Of a stretch of DNA of 64,000 bases, positions 25,562 through 33,488 are shown piece after piece; position 1 is the first letter of the stretch; the number at the start of each line of letters is the position of its first letter. The notes under the pieces are model-generated. The model saw only the letters and a list, made by a program, of their open reading frames with translations, was not told where the DNA came from and searched no databases. The stretch comes from Porphyrobacter sp. (GTDB lineage Bacteria > Pseudomonadota > Alphaproteobacteria > Sphingomonadales > Sphingomonadaceae). Location of the stretch: the NCBI GenBank assembly GCA_027531395.1, contig JAPZRO010000004.1, forward strand, positions 372,001-436,000, read 5' to 3'. The position numbers and the translations under genes were made by a program.

Positions 25562-27033
25562 GGGGCAGGCGCGGGCGGTGCGGGCGGGGCCGGCCAAAGG
25601 TGCGAGGGGCTGATGGTCTGGAACCACACGATCACGTCGTGCCCCATGCGCACCGGCAGCGGAAACTCGCCCATCTCGACAGTGGTCACCTGCCAGATTG
25701 CGGGATTGGCGATCCAGCCGGACCAGCCGCGCCAATAGGGCCGGCCGGCCCAGCTCGCCACAGGGCCATCCACCGGAAGCGCGGCCAGATCCACCCACAG
25801 CGCCTTGTGGCCGGTGCGGTCGAACATATGCCCCAACTCACCGGGGCGGTTGTTGGGGAGATTGAACGGCTCGAACGTCTGGCGCTGCGAGGCTTTCAGC
25901 ACATCGGCGCCTTCCGGCACTCTGGTCGCGCGGAATGCGCCCTGTGACCAGGTGAAGCCGACCGTCGCGTAATCCTCGCCCAGCTTCTCGCGCAGCACCG
26001 TGCCGACGGTGACGAAGCCGACCATCTCGGCAATTTCGGGCAAGTCCTCCATCACATGGCTGTCATGCGCCCACACCACGCCGCGCTCGCTGTCGGCCAG
26101 CATGGCGAGCACGTTTTCGCCCATGTAGCGATCACGCCGGCCGAAATAGGCCGGATCGGCCTTGGACTTGTCGGCATCGGCGCGTTCGAATTCGAAGGCG
26201 AGGAAAGCCTGCCGGGCAGTGCGCGCCGCCCAGCGGGCCTCGGAAAAGCCGGGATCGGTGCGCGCGGCCTCGGGCGCTGCATCAAACCAGGCATCAAGCG
26301 CTTGGCTGGCGGCAAGCGCGCGCTGGGTTTCGGGAAGCGGCGCATCGACCAGCCAGTCGACAAAGCGGGTGCGCGGCTTGTCCATCGCGGCAATCAATCC
26401 GCCCAACTCGCCGCGCAGGCGTGTCGCCGAGGCCGGATCGTGCCGCTCGATCAGGGCCAGCGCCGCCGCCGCGTCGCGTCCGCCGTCCTGACAATCCACG
26501 CCGATGATCCGCACCTTGCGCTCGGCCGTGCGGTTCCAGTTGCGCAGCCACAGCAGCAGCCCGCCGAATTCGTCGTTCTTCCAGATCCGGAAGAAGGCGG
26601 TGGCCTGCATCGCTTCGGCGGGATCGCCCTGACCTTCGCGGATGTAGCGGTCAAACGCCATCGCGGGCAGGCGATTGGCTTCGAGGATCAGCACATCGGC
26701 CTTGCCCGACATGACCAGCTGCTTGATCAGTTCGGCTTTGAAGGCCTGATCCTGATGCGATCCGTGGGTGGCCTCGCCGATGCCGATCACCCGTGCGCTG
26801 CCGAGCCGCTCGGCCAGCGGGGCCAGCGACGCGGCATCATAGGCGGAAGGATCGAAGGGCGTAGCTGTCCCGCCAAGCCACACGAGGGCAGCGGCTTCTT
26901 CCTCGGCGCTGGCGGGCGTGAGATCGGGCAGGGGAAGCTCGGGGGGCGGCTGGTCGGCCGGGGACTGGCCCAGTGCGGGACTGGCAAATAGGCTCGCGGC
27001 CCCCGCGGCGATCACGACGAGTTTGCGGTGCAT
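25558..27033 (-). CDS. Erythromycin-esterase-family exported protein
   Basis: This 491-residue protein with a cleavable signal peptide (AGAASLFASPALGQ, cut about residue 23) belongs to the erythromycin esterase/succinoglycan-biosynthesis family. Family motifs GEATHGSHQD, LILEANRLPA and WAHDSHVMED carry the conserved His and Glu residues of the active site. Despite the name, most members are not proven resistance enzymes, and an unknown hydrolase of natural products or cell-envelope esters is equally plausible. The ATG at 27033 is chosen because the signal peptide begins there. The C-terminus is a Pro/Ala-rich tail. The stop overlaps the patatin stop in CTAG. Confidence 0.85.
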   Translation of the reverse strand: MHRKLVVIAAGAASLFASPALGQSPADQPPPELPLPDLTPASAEEEAAALVWLGGTATPFDPSAYDAASLAPLAERLGSARVIGIGEATHGSHQDQAFKAELIKQLVMSGKADVLILEANRLPAMAFDRYIREGQGDPAEAMQATAFFRIWKNDEFGGLLLWLRNWNRTAERKVRIIGVDCQDGGRDAAAALALIERHDPASATRLRGELGGLIAAMDKPRTRFVDWLVDAPLPETQRALAASQALDAWFDAAPEAARTDPGFSEARWAARTARQAFLAFEFERADADKSKADPAYFGRRDRYMGENVLAMLADSERGVVWAHDSHVMEDLPEIAEMVGFVTVGTVLREKLGEDYATVGFTWSQGAFRATRVPEGADVLKASQRQTFEPFNLPNNRPGELGHMFDRTGHKALWVDLAALPVDGPVASWAGRPYWRGWSGWIANPAIWQVTTVEMGEFPLPVRMGHDVIVWFQTISPSHLWPAPPAPPAPAP

Positions 27034-27170
27034 TCTGTCCCCCCGACGCCCGGACGATGCCCGGTCCGTTACACCGGGTTGTTCGCATCTGCGCGGCCCG
27101 GGGCGCAACAGGAAATGCGTCTGCGGCAAGCGCCTTTTGCACCGGCGGCGTTCCGCGCTATGGGCGGGCG

Positions 27171-27650
27171 ATGCAGCTGGATATCGACATCGAGGAATGG
27201 CCCGAAGCCGAATGGGACGCGCTGGCCGAGCGTGCTGCCGAGGCTGCGGGCGAGGGGGAGCCGTTGCTGGCCAACCCGCGCCTCGTCGTCAGCCTGCTGT
27301 TCACTTCGGATGCCGAAGTCCACACGCTCAACCGCGAATGGCGCCAGCGCGACAAGCCCACCAATGTGCTCAGCTTCCCGATGCTGGAGCGCGCGGAGCT
27401 GGAAGGCCTCGGTGCGGACGGCCCGCCGGTGATGCTCGGCGACATCGCGCTCGCGGCGAAGACCTGCGCGCGCGAGGCGGCGGACAAGGGCGTCACTCTC
27501 GAAGCCCATGCCACGCACCTGATCGTCCACGGATTGCTCCATCTGGCCGGCCATGATCATGTCGATTCCGACACGCAGGCCGAGCAAATGGAGGCGCTGG
27601 AGACCGCCATACTTGCAAAACTGGGCATCGCTGACCCATATGGCGCATGA
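27171..27650 (+). CDS. ybeY: Endoribonuclease YbeY (16S rRNA maturation)
   Basis: This 159-residue zinc-dependent RNase for 16S rRNA 3'-end maturation and ribosome quality control carries the metal motif HGLLHLAGHDH (three His) near residue 120 and the upstream segments RPTNVLSFP-like (DKPTNVLSFP) and LGDIALA. The ATG at 27171 gives the usual beginning. corC follows 27 bases downstream. phoH, normally directly upstream, is displaced by the three accessory genes. Confidence 0.96.
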   Translation: MQLDIDIEEWPEAEWDALAERAAEAAGEGEPLLANPRLVVSLLFTSDAEVHTLNREWRQRDKPTNVLSFPMLERAELEGLGADGPPVMLGDIALAAKTCAREAADKGVTLEAHATHLIVHGLLHLAGHDHVDSDTQAEQMEALETAILAKLGIADPYGA

Positions 27651-27677
27651 TCACCGCTAGGAGCATTGTCTAAGGCC

Positions 27678-28607
27678 ATGGCCGATTCCCCATCATCCGC
27701 ATCTCAGTCGGGAGACGCGGAGAGTAGCAGCGGGCTGTGGCCTGCGCTGCGCAAAATCCTCGGCCTCGAAGGCGCGCGCTCCTTGCGCGAACAGCTCGAG
27801 GAAGCGATCGACGAACACGAGGACGAGAACCCCTCGTCCGCAACCGAAGACAGCGGACAGGCGCGCGGGGACCTTTCGCGGGTCGAGCGCCAGATGCTGC
27901 GCAACCTGCTGCACTTCTCCGAACATGACGCCGACGATGTCGCGGTGCCGCGCGGCGAGATCATCGCGGTCGATGCCTCGATCAGCTGGGCCGAACTGGT
28001 CGCCGCCTTTGCCGAGCACGGCCATTCGCGCATGCCGGTCTACCGCGAGACGCTCGATGATGTGATCGGCATGATCCACATCAAGGACGTGTTCCCGATC
28101 ATCGCCAAGGGCACGCCGCCACCCGAGGACTGGACCACGCTGCTGCGCCAGCCGCTCTATGTGCCGCAGGCGCGCGGCGCGCTCGACGTGTTGGCCGACA
28201 TGCGGGCCAAGCGTGTGCACCTTGCGATCGTGGTCGACGAGTTCTCCGGCACCGACGGGCTCATCACGATCGAGGATCTGGTCGAGGAAATCGTCGGCGA
28301 GATTGAGGACGAGCATGACGATGCCCCGCAGGCGCTGATCGTGCCGATCGGTGAAGGGATGTGGGACTGCGATGCCCGCGCCGAGCTCGACGATGTGGCC
28401 GAGATGGTCGACCCGCGCCTTGCCGAAGTCGAGGAGGCAGTCGATACGCTGGGCGGCCTCGCCTTCGTGCTGGCCGAGGCGGTGCCGCCGGTCGGCACAG
28501 TGCTAACCCATTCCAGCGGCTGGCGGATCGAAGTGACGGCGGGCGACGAAACCCACGTCACGCGGCTGCGCCTTCACCCCCCGGTGAGCGAGGAGGAGGT
28601 GCGCTAG
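27678..28607 (+). CDS. corC: CorC/HlyC-family CBS-domain protein
   Basis: This 309-residue soluble protein has an acidic N-terminus (about 1-60), two CBS domains (about 75-195; VPRGEIIAVD and RMPVYRETLDDVIGMIHIKD) and a CorC_HlyC transporter-associated domain (about 215-300). Family members bind adenine nucleotides and are associated with Mg2+/Co2+ efflux or with outer-surface roles. It sits next to ybeY in the usual phoH-ybeY-corC order. An alternative TTG start at 27666 adds four residues; ATG 27678 is preferred. An lnt gene, often next, is absent here and a LysR gene follows. Confidence 0.93.
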   Translation: MADSPSSASQSGDAESSSGLWPALRKILGLEGARSLREQLEEAIDEHEDENPSSATEDSGQARGDLSRVERQMLRNLLHFSEHDADDVAVPRGEIIAVDASISWAELVAAFAEHGHSRMPVYRETLDDVIGMIHIKDVFPIIAKGTPPPEDWTTLLRQPLYVPQARGALDVLADMRAKRVHLAIVVDEFSGTDGLITIEDLVEEIVGEIEDEHDDAPQALIVPIGEGMWDCDARAELDDVAEMVDPRLAEVEEAVDTLGGLAFVLAEAVPPVGTVLTHSSGWRIEVTAGDETHVTRLRLHPPVSEEEVR

Positions 28608-28700
28608 GCGCAACTTTTTCGCGCCCATCGCATTTTTTCTTCGATTTTTTGCATCCCAACCGCGTTTCGTGCGTATCTGGCTCCAACAAGGAGAACACAG

Positions 28701-29585
28701 ATGCCCGCTCGCCGCCTGCCCCCTCTTCGTGCGCTCGAAGCCTTCATGCGCACGGTGCGGCTCGGCTCTGCCCGGGCGGCGGCGGAGGAGATCGGTCTCT
28801 CCCCCTCGGCGCTGTCGCGGCGGATCAGCAATCTCGAGGAATTCGTCGGCAAGAAGCTGTTCACCCGCGCGCGCCAGTCGATGCAGCTGACCGACGAGGG
28901 CCAGGCCTTCTACGAGGCCGTGAACCCGCACATGGAAGCGCTCGCCCGCGCGGTGGAGAGCCAGTCGGATAATATCGCGCTGCTGCGCCTGCGGCTTGGC
29001 GTGCTGCCGATGTTCGGCAGCCAGCGCCTGTTTCCGCGCCTTGGCGAATTGCGCAAACGCCACCCGCTGCTGCACATCGATATCGACACCGCCCCGCACC
29101 TTGAGGACCGGGTGGGCGACACGCTCGACGCCGCGATCATCCTGTCGCGCGGCCCGGCGAGCGGGCTGCACGCGGTGCGGCTTGACCACAATCTCGTCCA
29201 CGCGATCTGCTCGAAGGACACCGCGCGCAGCATCGGGCCGGAGATCACCCCCGAGGCGATGGCCAAGCAGACCTTCCTGATCCACAACGAATTGCCCGAA
29301 AGCTTCGCGGCGTGGAAGAAGGCCAACGGACTCGAGGGCATGACCCCGGCGGCGATCGATCACTACGATTCCGGGGCGCTCATGCTGGAAGCCGCCGCGC
29401 AGGGGCTGGGAGTGGCGATCATGCACGATGACCACCTGCGCCGCGCCAACGACAACCGCCTCGTCAACCTGCCTGGCGCGCCGGTCGAGAGCCCCTATTC
29501 CTACTGGTTCGTGTGCAAGCCCGTGGCGCTCGAAAGCCGTCCGGTGCGGATCTTCCACGACTGGCTGGTGCGCGCGGGGCTTTGA
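28701..29585 (+). CDS. LysR-family transcriptional regulator
   Basis: This 294-residue regulator has an N-terminal winged helix-turn-helix (8-66; PPLRALEAFM, SARAAAEEIGLSPSALSRRI, LEEFVGKKLFTR) of the GcvA/AmpR-like subgroup and a C-terminal periplasmic-binding-like effector domain (about 90-290). It has a clear AAGGAG ribosome site. No divergently transcribed target is adjacent: the upstream gene corC runs in the same direction, so the regulated gene is unknown. A 54-codon gene follows after three bases and is probably cotranscribed. Confidence 0.93.
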   Translation: MPARRLPPLRALEAFMRTVRLGSARAAAEEIGLSPSALSRRISNLEEFVGKKLFTRARQSMQLTDEGQAFYEAVNPHMEALARAVESQSDNIALLRLRLGVLPMFGSQRLFPRLGELRKRHPLLHIDIDTAPHLEDRVGDTLDAAIILSRGPASGLHAVRLDHNLVHAICSKDTARSIGPEITPEAMAKQTFLIHNELPESFAAWKKANGLEGMTPAAIDHYDSGALMLEAAAQGLGVAIMHDDHLRRANDNRLVNLPGAPVESPYSYWFVCKPVALESRPVRIFHDWLVRAGL

Positions 29586-29588
29586 GGC

Positions 29589-29753
29589 ATGGCGCTGGAC
29601 GCAGAGGCTGAACGCGCCACGGCGATGCTGCTAGGCAAGGTCGTGGCCCGCGTGCTGCGGCATCGCGAGGCTGAAGTGGTCATCGAGTTCGTTGATGGAA
29701 CGCGCCTGTTCGTCGACAGCGAAAGCCCTCTGGAGCTGTCGATTACCGATTAA
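29589..29753 (+). CDS. Small 54-residue conserved-looking hypothetical protein
   Basis: An ATG three bases after the LysR TGA opens a 54-codon frame. It has an acidic helical N-terminus (MALDAEAERATAMLLG) and a beta-rich C-terminal half (EVVIEFVDGTRLFVDSES) ending LELSITD. The alternation of acidic and hydrophobic residues and the DGTRLFVD turn look like a genuine small domain rather than random sequence. Its TAA overlaps the convergent acyltransferase TAA in the palindrome TTAA, repeating the arrangement seen at two other convergent pairs in this window. Function unknown; translation is likely coupled to the LysR gene. Confidence 0.6.
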   Translation: MALDAEAERATAMLLGKVVARVLRHREAEVVIEFVDGTRLFVDSESPLELSITD

Positions 29754-30613
29754 TCCGCCGTCTCGTTCTTCGGCTCGTAGCGCACCGGGGCGACCGTGTG
29801 CGCGAAGGGGCGCAGGGGCTTGCCGAGTATCTCGACCAGCGCCTCCTCGATCCGCCGGCGCGCTTCCTGGCTGATCGCCTTGCGCCCGCGGAAGTCCTCG
29901 GGGCTGAAGGGTTCGAGATAGTGGAGCCGCAGCCGGAAGGTGCCTTTGCGCGACAGCACCCGCTTGGCGTTGTTGAGCCCGCCTTCCTCGCCGATCCACC
30001 CGATCCACTCCGCCACCGGCCCGTAATCGAGCACCACCGGCTGCACCAGCACACCGGGCGGCGGCGGCTCCAGCACGGACAACATCGAGGTCTTGAACGG
30101 CAGCAGCGATTGCCCGTCGGTGGTGGTGCCTTCGGGGAAGACCGTCACCGACCAGTTGTCGACCAGCGCCTCCTTCAGGGCGTTGATCTGCTCGGCCACG
30201 CCCATGCGGTGCTCGCGCTTGACGAAGACCGTGCGGTTGAGGCTCGCGAGCCAGCCCACCACCGGGGCTTCGGCCAGTTCCGCCTTGGCGACGAAGGCGG
30301 TGCCGCTCGCGCCCGCCAGCGCGAGGATGTCCACCCACGAGAGGTGATTGGCGACATAGAACACATCGCGCCGCAAATGCGTGCCGATCACCTCGACCTT
30401 CGCCCCACACACCCGCGCGGCGTAGCGCAGGAACAGCATCGGGAAGGGCGAGCCATAGGCCACCACGCGATAGAGATAGTGCAGCGGCACGAACACCATG
30501 ATCAGCCCGATCAGGGCGAGGGCGCGCAAGGTGAGGCGCACCCAGCCCATCGGCGAAAGCGGTGTTGTCTCGCCCCGCGCGGCCGCCGCGCGCAGGCTCT
30601 CCTCAGTCGTCAC
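29750..30613 (-). CDS. plsC: 1-acyl-sn-glycerol-3-phosphate acyltransferase family (PlsC-like)
   Basis: This 287-residue inner-membrane acyltransferase transfers acyl groups to lysophosphatidate or a related lysolipid. Motif I is NHLSWVD (His and Asp of HX4D, about residues 89-95), motif III is FPEGTTTDG, and one N-terminal hydrophobic helix (28-50) anchors it. The start is a GTG at 30613, eleven bases inside the end of fur, so the two are coupled. It converges on the small 54-codon gene, with overlapping stops. It could be the main PlsC or an ornithine-lipid OlsA-like enzyme. Confidence 0.9.
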   Translation of the reverse strand: MTTEESLRAAAARGETTPLSPMGWVRLTLRALALIGLIMVFVPLHYLYRVVAYGSPFPMLFLRYAARVCGAKVEVIGTHLRRDVFYVANHLSWVDILALAGASGTAFVAKAELAEAPVVGWLASLNRTVFVKREHRMGVAEQINALKEALVDNWSVTVFPEGTTTDGQSLLPFKTSMLSVLEPPPPGVLVQPVVLDYGPVAEWIGWIGEEGGLNNAKRVLSRKGTFRLRLHYLEPFSPEDFRGRKAISQEARRRIEEALVEILGKPLRPFAHTVAPVRYEPKNETAD

Positions 30614-31037
30614 GCGAGAGCCGCACGCCGTAGAGTTCCATGCGGTGATCGACCAGCCGGTAGCCCAGCCGTTCGGCGATCTGGCGCTGGAGCGCTTCGA
30701 CTTCGGGATCGACGAATTCGACGACCTTGCCGGTCTCCACGTCGATCAGGTGATCGTGGTGTGCTTCGGGCACGGGCTCGTAGCGCGAGCGGCCGTCGCC
30801 GAAATCGTGGCGATCGAGGATGCCCGCTTCCTCGAACAGACGCACGGTGCGGTAGACCGTGGCGATCGAGATCTTGGAATCGACCGCCGAGGCGCGCGCG
30901 TGGAGCAGTTCGACATCGGGGTGATCATCGCTCTCCGAAAGCACCTTGGCGATCACACGGCGCTGTTCGGTGATGCGCAGGCCCTTTTCGGCGCACAATT
31001 GCTCAAGATCGATTTTCTGGCTCAATGACAGCTCCAT
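30603..31037 (-). CDS. fur: Fur-family metalloregulator (Fur/Mur type)
   Basis: This 144-residue repressor has a winged-helix domain (1-85; LRITEQRRVIAKVL, SIATVYRTVRLFEEAGI) and a dimerisation domain with regulatory ligands HHDHLI at 93-98. The CxxC structural zinc motif of E. coli Fur is replaced by DVET, as in alphaproteobacterial Fur/Mur proteins, which may respond to manganese or iron-status signals. The ATG at 31037 gives the normal length. It is downstream of mucR, with two hairpins between them, and overlaps plsC by 11 bases. Confidence 0.93.
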   Translation of the reverse strand: MELSLSQKIDLEQLCAEKGLRITEQRRVIAKVLSESDDHPDVELLHARASAVDSKISIATVYRTVRLFEEAGILDRHDFGDGRSRYEPVPEAHHDHLIDVETGKVVEFVDPEVEALQRQIAERLGYRLVDHRMELYGVRLSRDD

Positions 31038-31080
31038 CGCCCGGGGCGCGGCCCGCAGTGTGGGCCATAGAATAGCAAGA

Positions 31081-31108
31081 CAGCCCCATCCTTATAGGGA
31101 CGGGGCTG
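31081..31108 (-). terminator. Hairpin between mucR and fur, possible mucR terminator
   Basis: CAGCCCC and GGGGCTG form seven-base arms around 14 bases, which can pair further internally. On the minus strand it is followed by the U-rich TCTTGCTATTCT. Together with the hairpin at 31127-31146 it separates mucR from fur. Confidence 0.5.
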
Positions 31109-31126
31109 CTTGCTCAAGCTGGCAAG

Positions 31127-31146
31127 CCGCCCTCTCAACAGGGCGG
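31127..31146 (-). terminator. Second hairpin directly after mucR
   Basis: CCGCCCT and AGGGCGG are perfect seven-base arms with a six-base loop, starting 12 bases after the mucR stop. No U-tract follows on the minus strand, so termination strength is doubtful; it may act as a 3'-end stabiliser. Confidence 0.4.
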
Positions 31147-31158
31147 ACGCCGATGTGC

Positions 31159-31596
31159 TTACGCGGTCTTCTTGGTGCGGCGCTTGGGAGCGGGCGTGCC
31201 GGGCTTGCGACCCAGACCGATCTTCTTGGCCAGATCACGGCGCTTTTCGGCATAGTTGGGGGCGACCATCGGATAATCGGCCGCCAGACCCCAGCGCGCA
31301 CGGTATTCTTCCGGCGACATGTTGTAATTGGTGCGAAGATAGCGCTTGAGCATCTTCAGCTTCTTGCCGTCTTCAAGACAGACGATGTAATCCGGCTTGA
31401 CCGAATTGCGTACTGCCACTGCGGGCTGCGGCTTGGCTTCTTCCACCACCGGCGTTTCACCGAGATTGGCGAGCGCGGCATAGACGTTGGTGATCAGTCC
31501 CGGCAGATCAGCCACCGCGACATCATTGTTGCTGACGTGGGCAGCAACAATGTCGCTGGTCAGCGTAATAAGCGTTTCTTTCATTGCAATTTCCAT
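31159..31596 (-). CDS. mucR: MucR/Ros-family regulator without zinc ligands
   Basis: This 145-residue H-NS-like regulator of alphaproteobacteria has an N-terminal oligomerisation part (1-45) and a Ros-type zinc-finger-like domain (about 68-130) with the PMVAPNYAEKR and LAKKIGLGRKPG segments and a basic tail. The Cys2His2 positions of Ros map to Cys73, Asp76, Tyr86 and Asn90/Tyr91, so three of four metal ligands are missing. Zinc-free Ros homologues that fold and bind AT-rich DNA are known in rhizobia. ATG 31596 was chosen; GTG 31605 and ATG 31584 are alternatives. It probably represses surface and cell-cycle genes and itself. Confidence 0.92.
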   Translation of the reverse strand: MEIAMKETLITLTSDIVAAHVSNNDVAVADLPGLITNVYAALANLGETPVVEEAKPQPAVAVRNSVKPDYIVCLEDGKKLKMLKRYLRTNYNMSPEEYRARWGLAADYPMVAPNYAEKRRDLAKKIGLGRKPGTPAPKRRTKKTA

Positions 31597-31677
31597 GGCT
31601 ACCACGAGTTCCTCAGTCGATTTTTCGGATATTTCCGATTACTCGGGCATGGCTGAATTGGCCTGCATTTGCAACTG

Positions 31678-31690
31678 GGGGAATTTCCCC
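31678..31690. promoter_or_regulatory. Short palindrome in the mucR upstream region
   Basis: GGGGAA and TTCCCC surround a single T, 82 bp upstream of the mucR start and 31 bp beyond the rimI stop. Position fits an operator or part of a terminator, but there is no independent support. Confidence 0.25.
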
Positions 31691-31720
31691 ACCGCCAAGA
31701 ATATGACGGATTGCGGTTAA

Positions 31721-32197
31721 CTAGATCGAACGGCCGAAAGTAATCGCATCGATTCTTTCGCCATTTGCCATGCGGTAATAGTTGGGCCGCTCGCCTATGG
31801 GTTCGAAACCGAGCTTGCGATACAGGTGCAGCGCCGGATTGCCGCGCCGCATTTCCAGATAGATGCGGGAAATCCCGCGTGTCCGCGCCGCCTCGAACAG
31901 ACGGTTGATCAGGATCGCGCCGAGCCCGCGCTGCCGTGCGCCGGGGATCACCGCGATCAGCAGCAGCTCCTCTTCGTCCAGCACATGGCGGCTGAGCACG
32001 AAGCCGGCGGCTGCGCGGGTGCTGGCGAGACCTTCGGGCAGCAATTCGCCATCGGAGTCGACCACCAGCGCGTGGGTGCTCGGCATCGACAGGGCGTCGG
32101 CCACCTGCCGCCGGTTCCACGCCTCGCCATAGGCCGGGTCGAAGGCCGCCTCCATCACCGCCATGATCCTGTCGAGGAGAAGGGGCGAGGGGCTCAT
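31721..32197 (-). CDS. rimI: Ribosomal-protein-S18-alanine N-acetyltransferase (RimI-like)
   Basis: This 158-residue GNAT acetyltransferase has the acetyl-CoA-binding motif IAVIPGARQRGLGAIL (about 80-95) and motif B NPALHLYRKLGFEPIGERPNYY. It lies directly after tsaB with a four-base overlap (ATGA), the classic tsaB-rimI pairing. It probably acetylates the N-terminus of S18 or other proteins. The start at 32197 gives a normal family length. Confidence 0.92.
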   Translation of the reverse strand: MSPSPLLLDRIMAVMEAAFDPAYGEAWNRRQVADALSMPSTHALVVDSDGELLPEGLASTRAAAGFVLSRHVLDEEELLLIAVIPGARQRGLGAILINRLFEAARTRGISRIYLEMRRGNPALHLYRKLGFEPIGERPNYYRMANGERIDAITFGRSI

Positions 32198-32832
32198 GGC
32201 AGCGGGCGACCGATCGGTTTGGCCATCGGCGTGGCATCGGCCCCGCGCCCGTAGATCGGCGCGAGATCGCTGGTCAGCAGCGCCGGATCGAGCAGCGGCA
32301 CGGCGGAAGCATCGGGCAGGATGTCTAGCGTCACCATGCCCGCACCATCGAATTCCAGCAATTCGCGTGCGCGGCTCCCGGCGGCGAAGGAATAGTGGAT
32401 GTCGCCCCGCGCTGAGGCCGGGGTCTGCGAGAGCACCTTGCTCTCGGGCAGGCCGTCGCCCCCGAAATCTTGCACGAACCATTCGCCATGCCCGCCATTG
32501 ACGCACACGGTGAGCGGCTGCCCCGGATGCTCGGCCTGCGCCTGCGCGGCGATCAGGGCGAGGGTGGGGTAGCCCAGCACCTCGGCCCCCCACGCAAACC
32601 CGAGCGCACGGGCGGTGGCGAGGCCGATGCGGACTCCGGTGAAACTGCCGGGCCCAAGGCTGACGAGAATGCGGTCGGCGCGACCCTTGTCGGGCAGCGC
32701 GGCGATCATCGGCACCAGCGCTTCGGCATGGCCGCGCCCGATCACGCGGTGATCATGCGCGATCCGCTGCTCGCCCTCGAACAGGGCGATGCTGCAGGCC
32801 TCGGAGGCGGTTTCGATCGCGAGCATCCGCAT
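32194..32832 (-). CDS. tsaB: tRNA threonylcarbamoyladenosine biosynthesis protein TsaB
   Basis: This 212-residue ASKHA-fold protein begins MRMLAIETASEACSIAL and includes the family hallmark SLGPGSFTGVRIGLATARALG. With TsaD and TsaE it forms the complex that transfers threonylcarbamoyl to A37 of ANN-decoding tRNAs. The C-terminal lobe ends in LAPIYGRGADATP, where family members usually have P-YLR. ATG 32832 was chosen over GTG 32850 and ATG 32826. It is upstream of rimI and 50 bases after a RutE-like gene. Confidence 0.94.
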   Translation of the reverse strand: MRMLAIETASEACSIALFEGEQRIAHDHRVIGRGHAEALVPMIAALPDKGRADRILVSLGPGSFTGVRIGLATARALGFAWGAEVLGYPTLALIAAQAQAEHPGQPLTVCVNGGHGEWFVQDFGGDGLPESKVLSQTPASARGDIHYSFAAGSRARELLEFDGAGMVTLDILPDASAVPLLDPALLTSDLAPIYGRGADATPMAKPIGRPLP

Positions 32833-32882
32833 GGCCGCGCCCTGCCTCACGGCGGGCGCGCGCGCAAGCGGCGAGATGCGCC

Positions 32883-33485
32883 TCAGGCGATGCGGTTGAA
32901 GCGGCCGAATTCCGGGCGGGGCGAGCGATCGAAGATGCTGGCCGGATCGCCGTAGCCGACCGAGCAGATGAAATTGACCCGGTGGCGCGGTTCATCGGCG
33001 AAGAAGGCGGCGTTGACCGCGGCCGGATCGAAGCCCGACATCGGCCCGCAATCGAGCCCCAGCGCGCGCGCGGCGAGCATGAGGTAGGCACCCTGCAGCG
33101 AGGAGTTGCGGAACGCCCCTTCCTCGCGGCCTGCCTCGTTGCCCTCGAACCAGCTTTTCGCGTCGGTGTGCGGGAACAGCCATGGCAGTTCCTCGTGGAA
33201 GTCGATGTCGTAGCCGATCACCGCGGTAACGGGGGCGGCGAGCACCTTGGCGCGGTTGCCTTCCATCACGCAGTCGGCGAGCTTCGCCTTGGCCTCTGCC
33301 GACTTGACCCACACGATCCGCGCCGGCTGCATATTGGCGGACGTGGGGGCCATCTTCACGAGGTCCCAGATCGCATGGAGCTGTTCGTCAGAAACAGGCT
33401 TGTCGAGCCAGCCATTGTAGCTGCGCGCTTCGGTGAACAGCTGGGCGAGCGCTTCTGCGGAAAGCGCGTGATCGTGGAACTGCAT
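32883..33485 (-). CDS. RutE/HadB-like nitroreductase (malonic semialdehyde reductase family)
   Basis: This 200-residue FMN-dependent nitroreductase-fold enzyme has the family segments [30 protein letters not shown] (FMN contact), [19 protein letters not shown] and GPMSGFD. The RutE group reduces malonic semialdehyde to 3-hydroxypropionate in pyrimidine breakdown, but no other rut gene is nearby. Its position between nfu and tsaB suggests a housekeeping reductase. The ATG at 33485 is three bases after the nfu stop. Confidence 0.9.
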   Translation of the reverse strand: MQFHDHALSAEALAQLFTEARSYNGWLDKPVSDEQLHAIWDLVKMAPTSANMQPARIVWVKSAEAKAKLADCVMEGNRAKVLAAPVTAVIGYDIDFHEELPWLFPHTDAKSWFEGNEAGREEGAFRNSSLQGAYLMLAARALGLDCGPMSGFDPAAVNAAFFADEPRHRVNFICSVGYGDPASIFDRSPRPEFGRFNRIA

Positions 33486-33488
33486 GGG

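Noticed and set aside
25558..27033. Macrolide resistance gene
   Set aside because: Family membership alone does not show macrolide hydrolysis; many members are chromosomal exported hydrolases of unknown role, and no mobile-element context is present.
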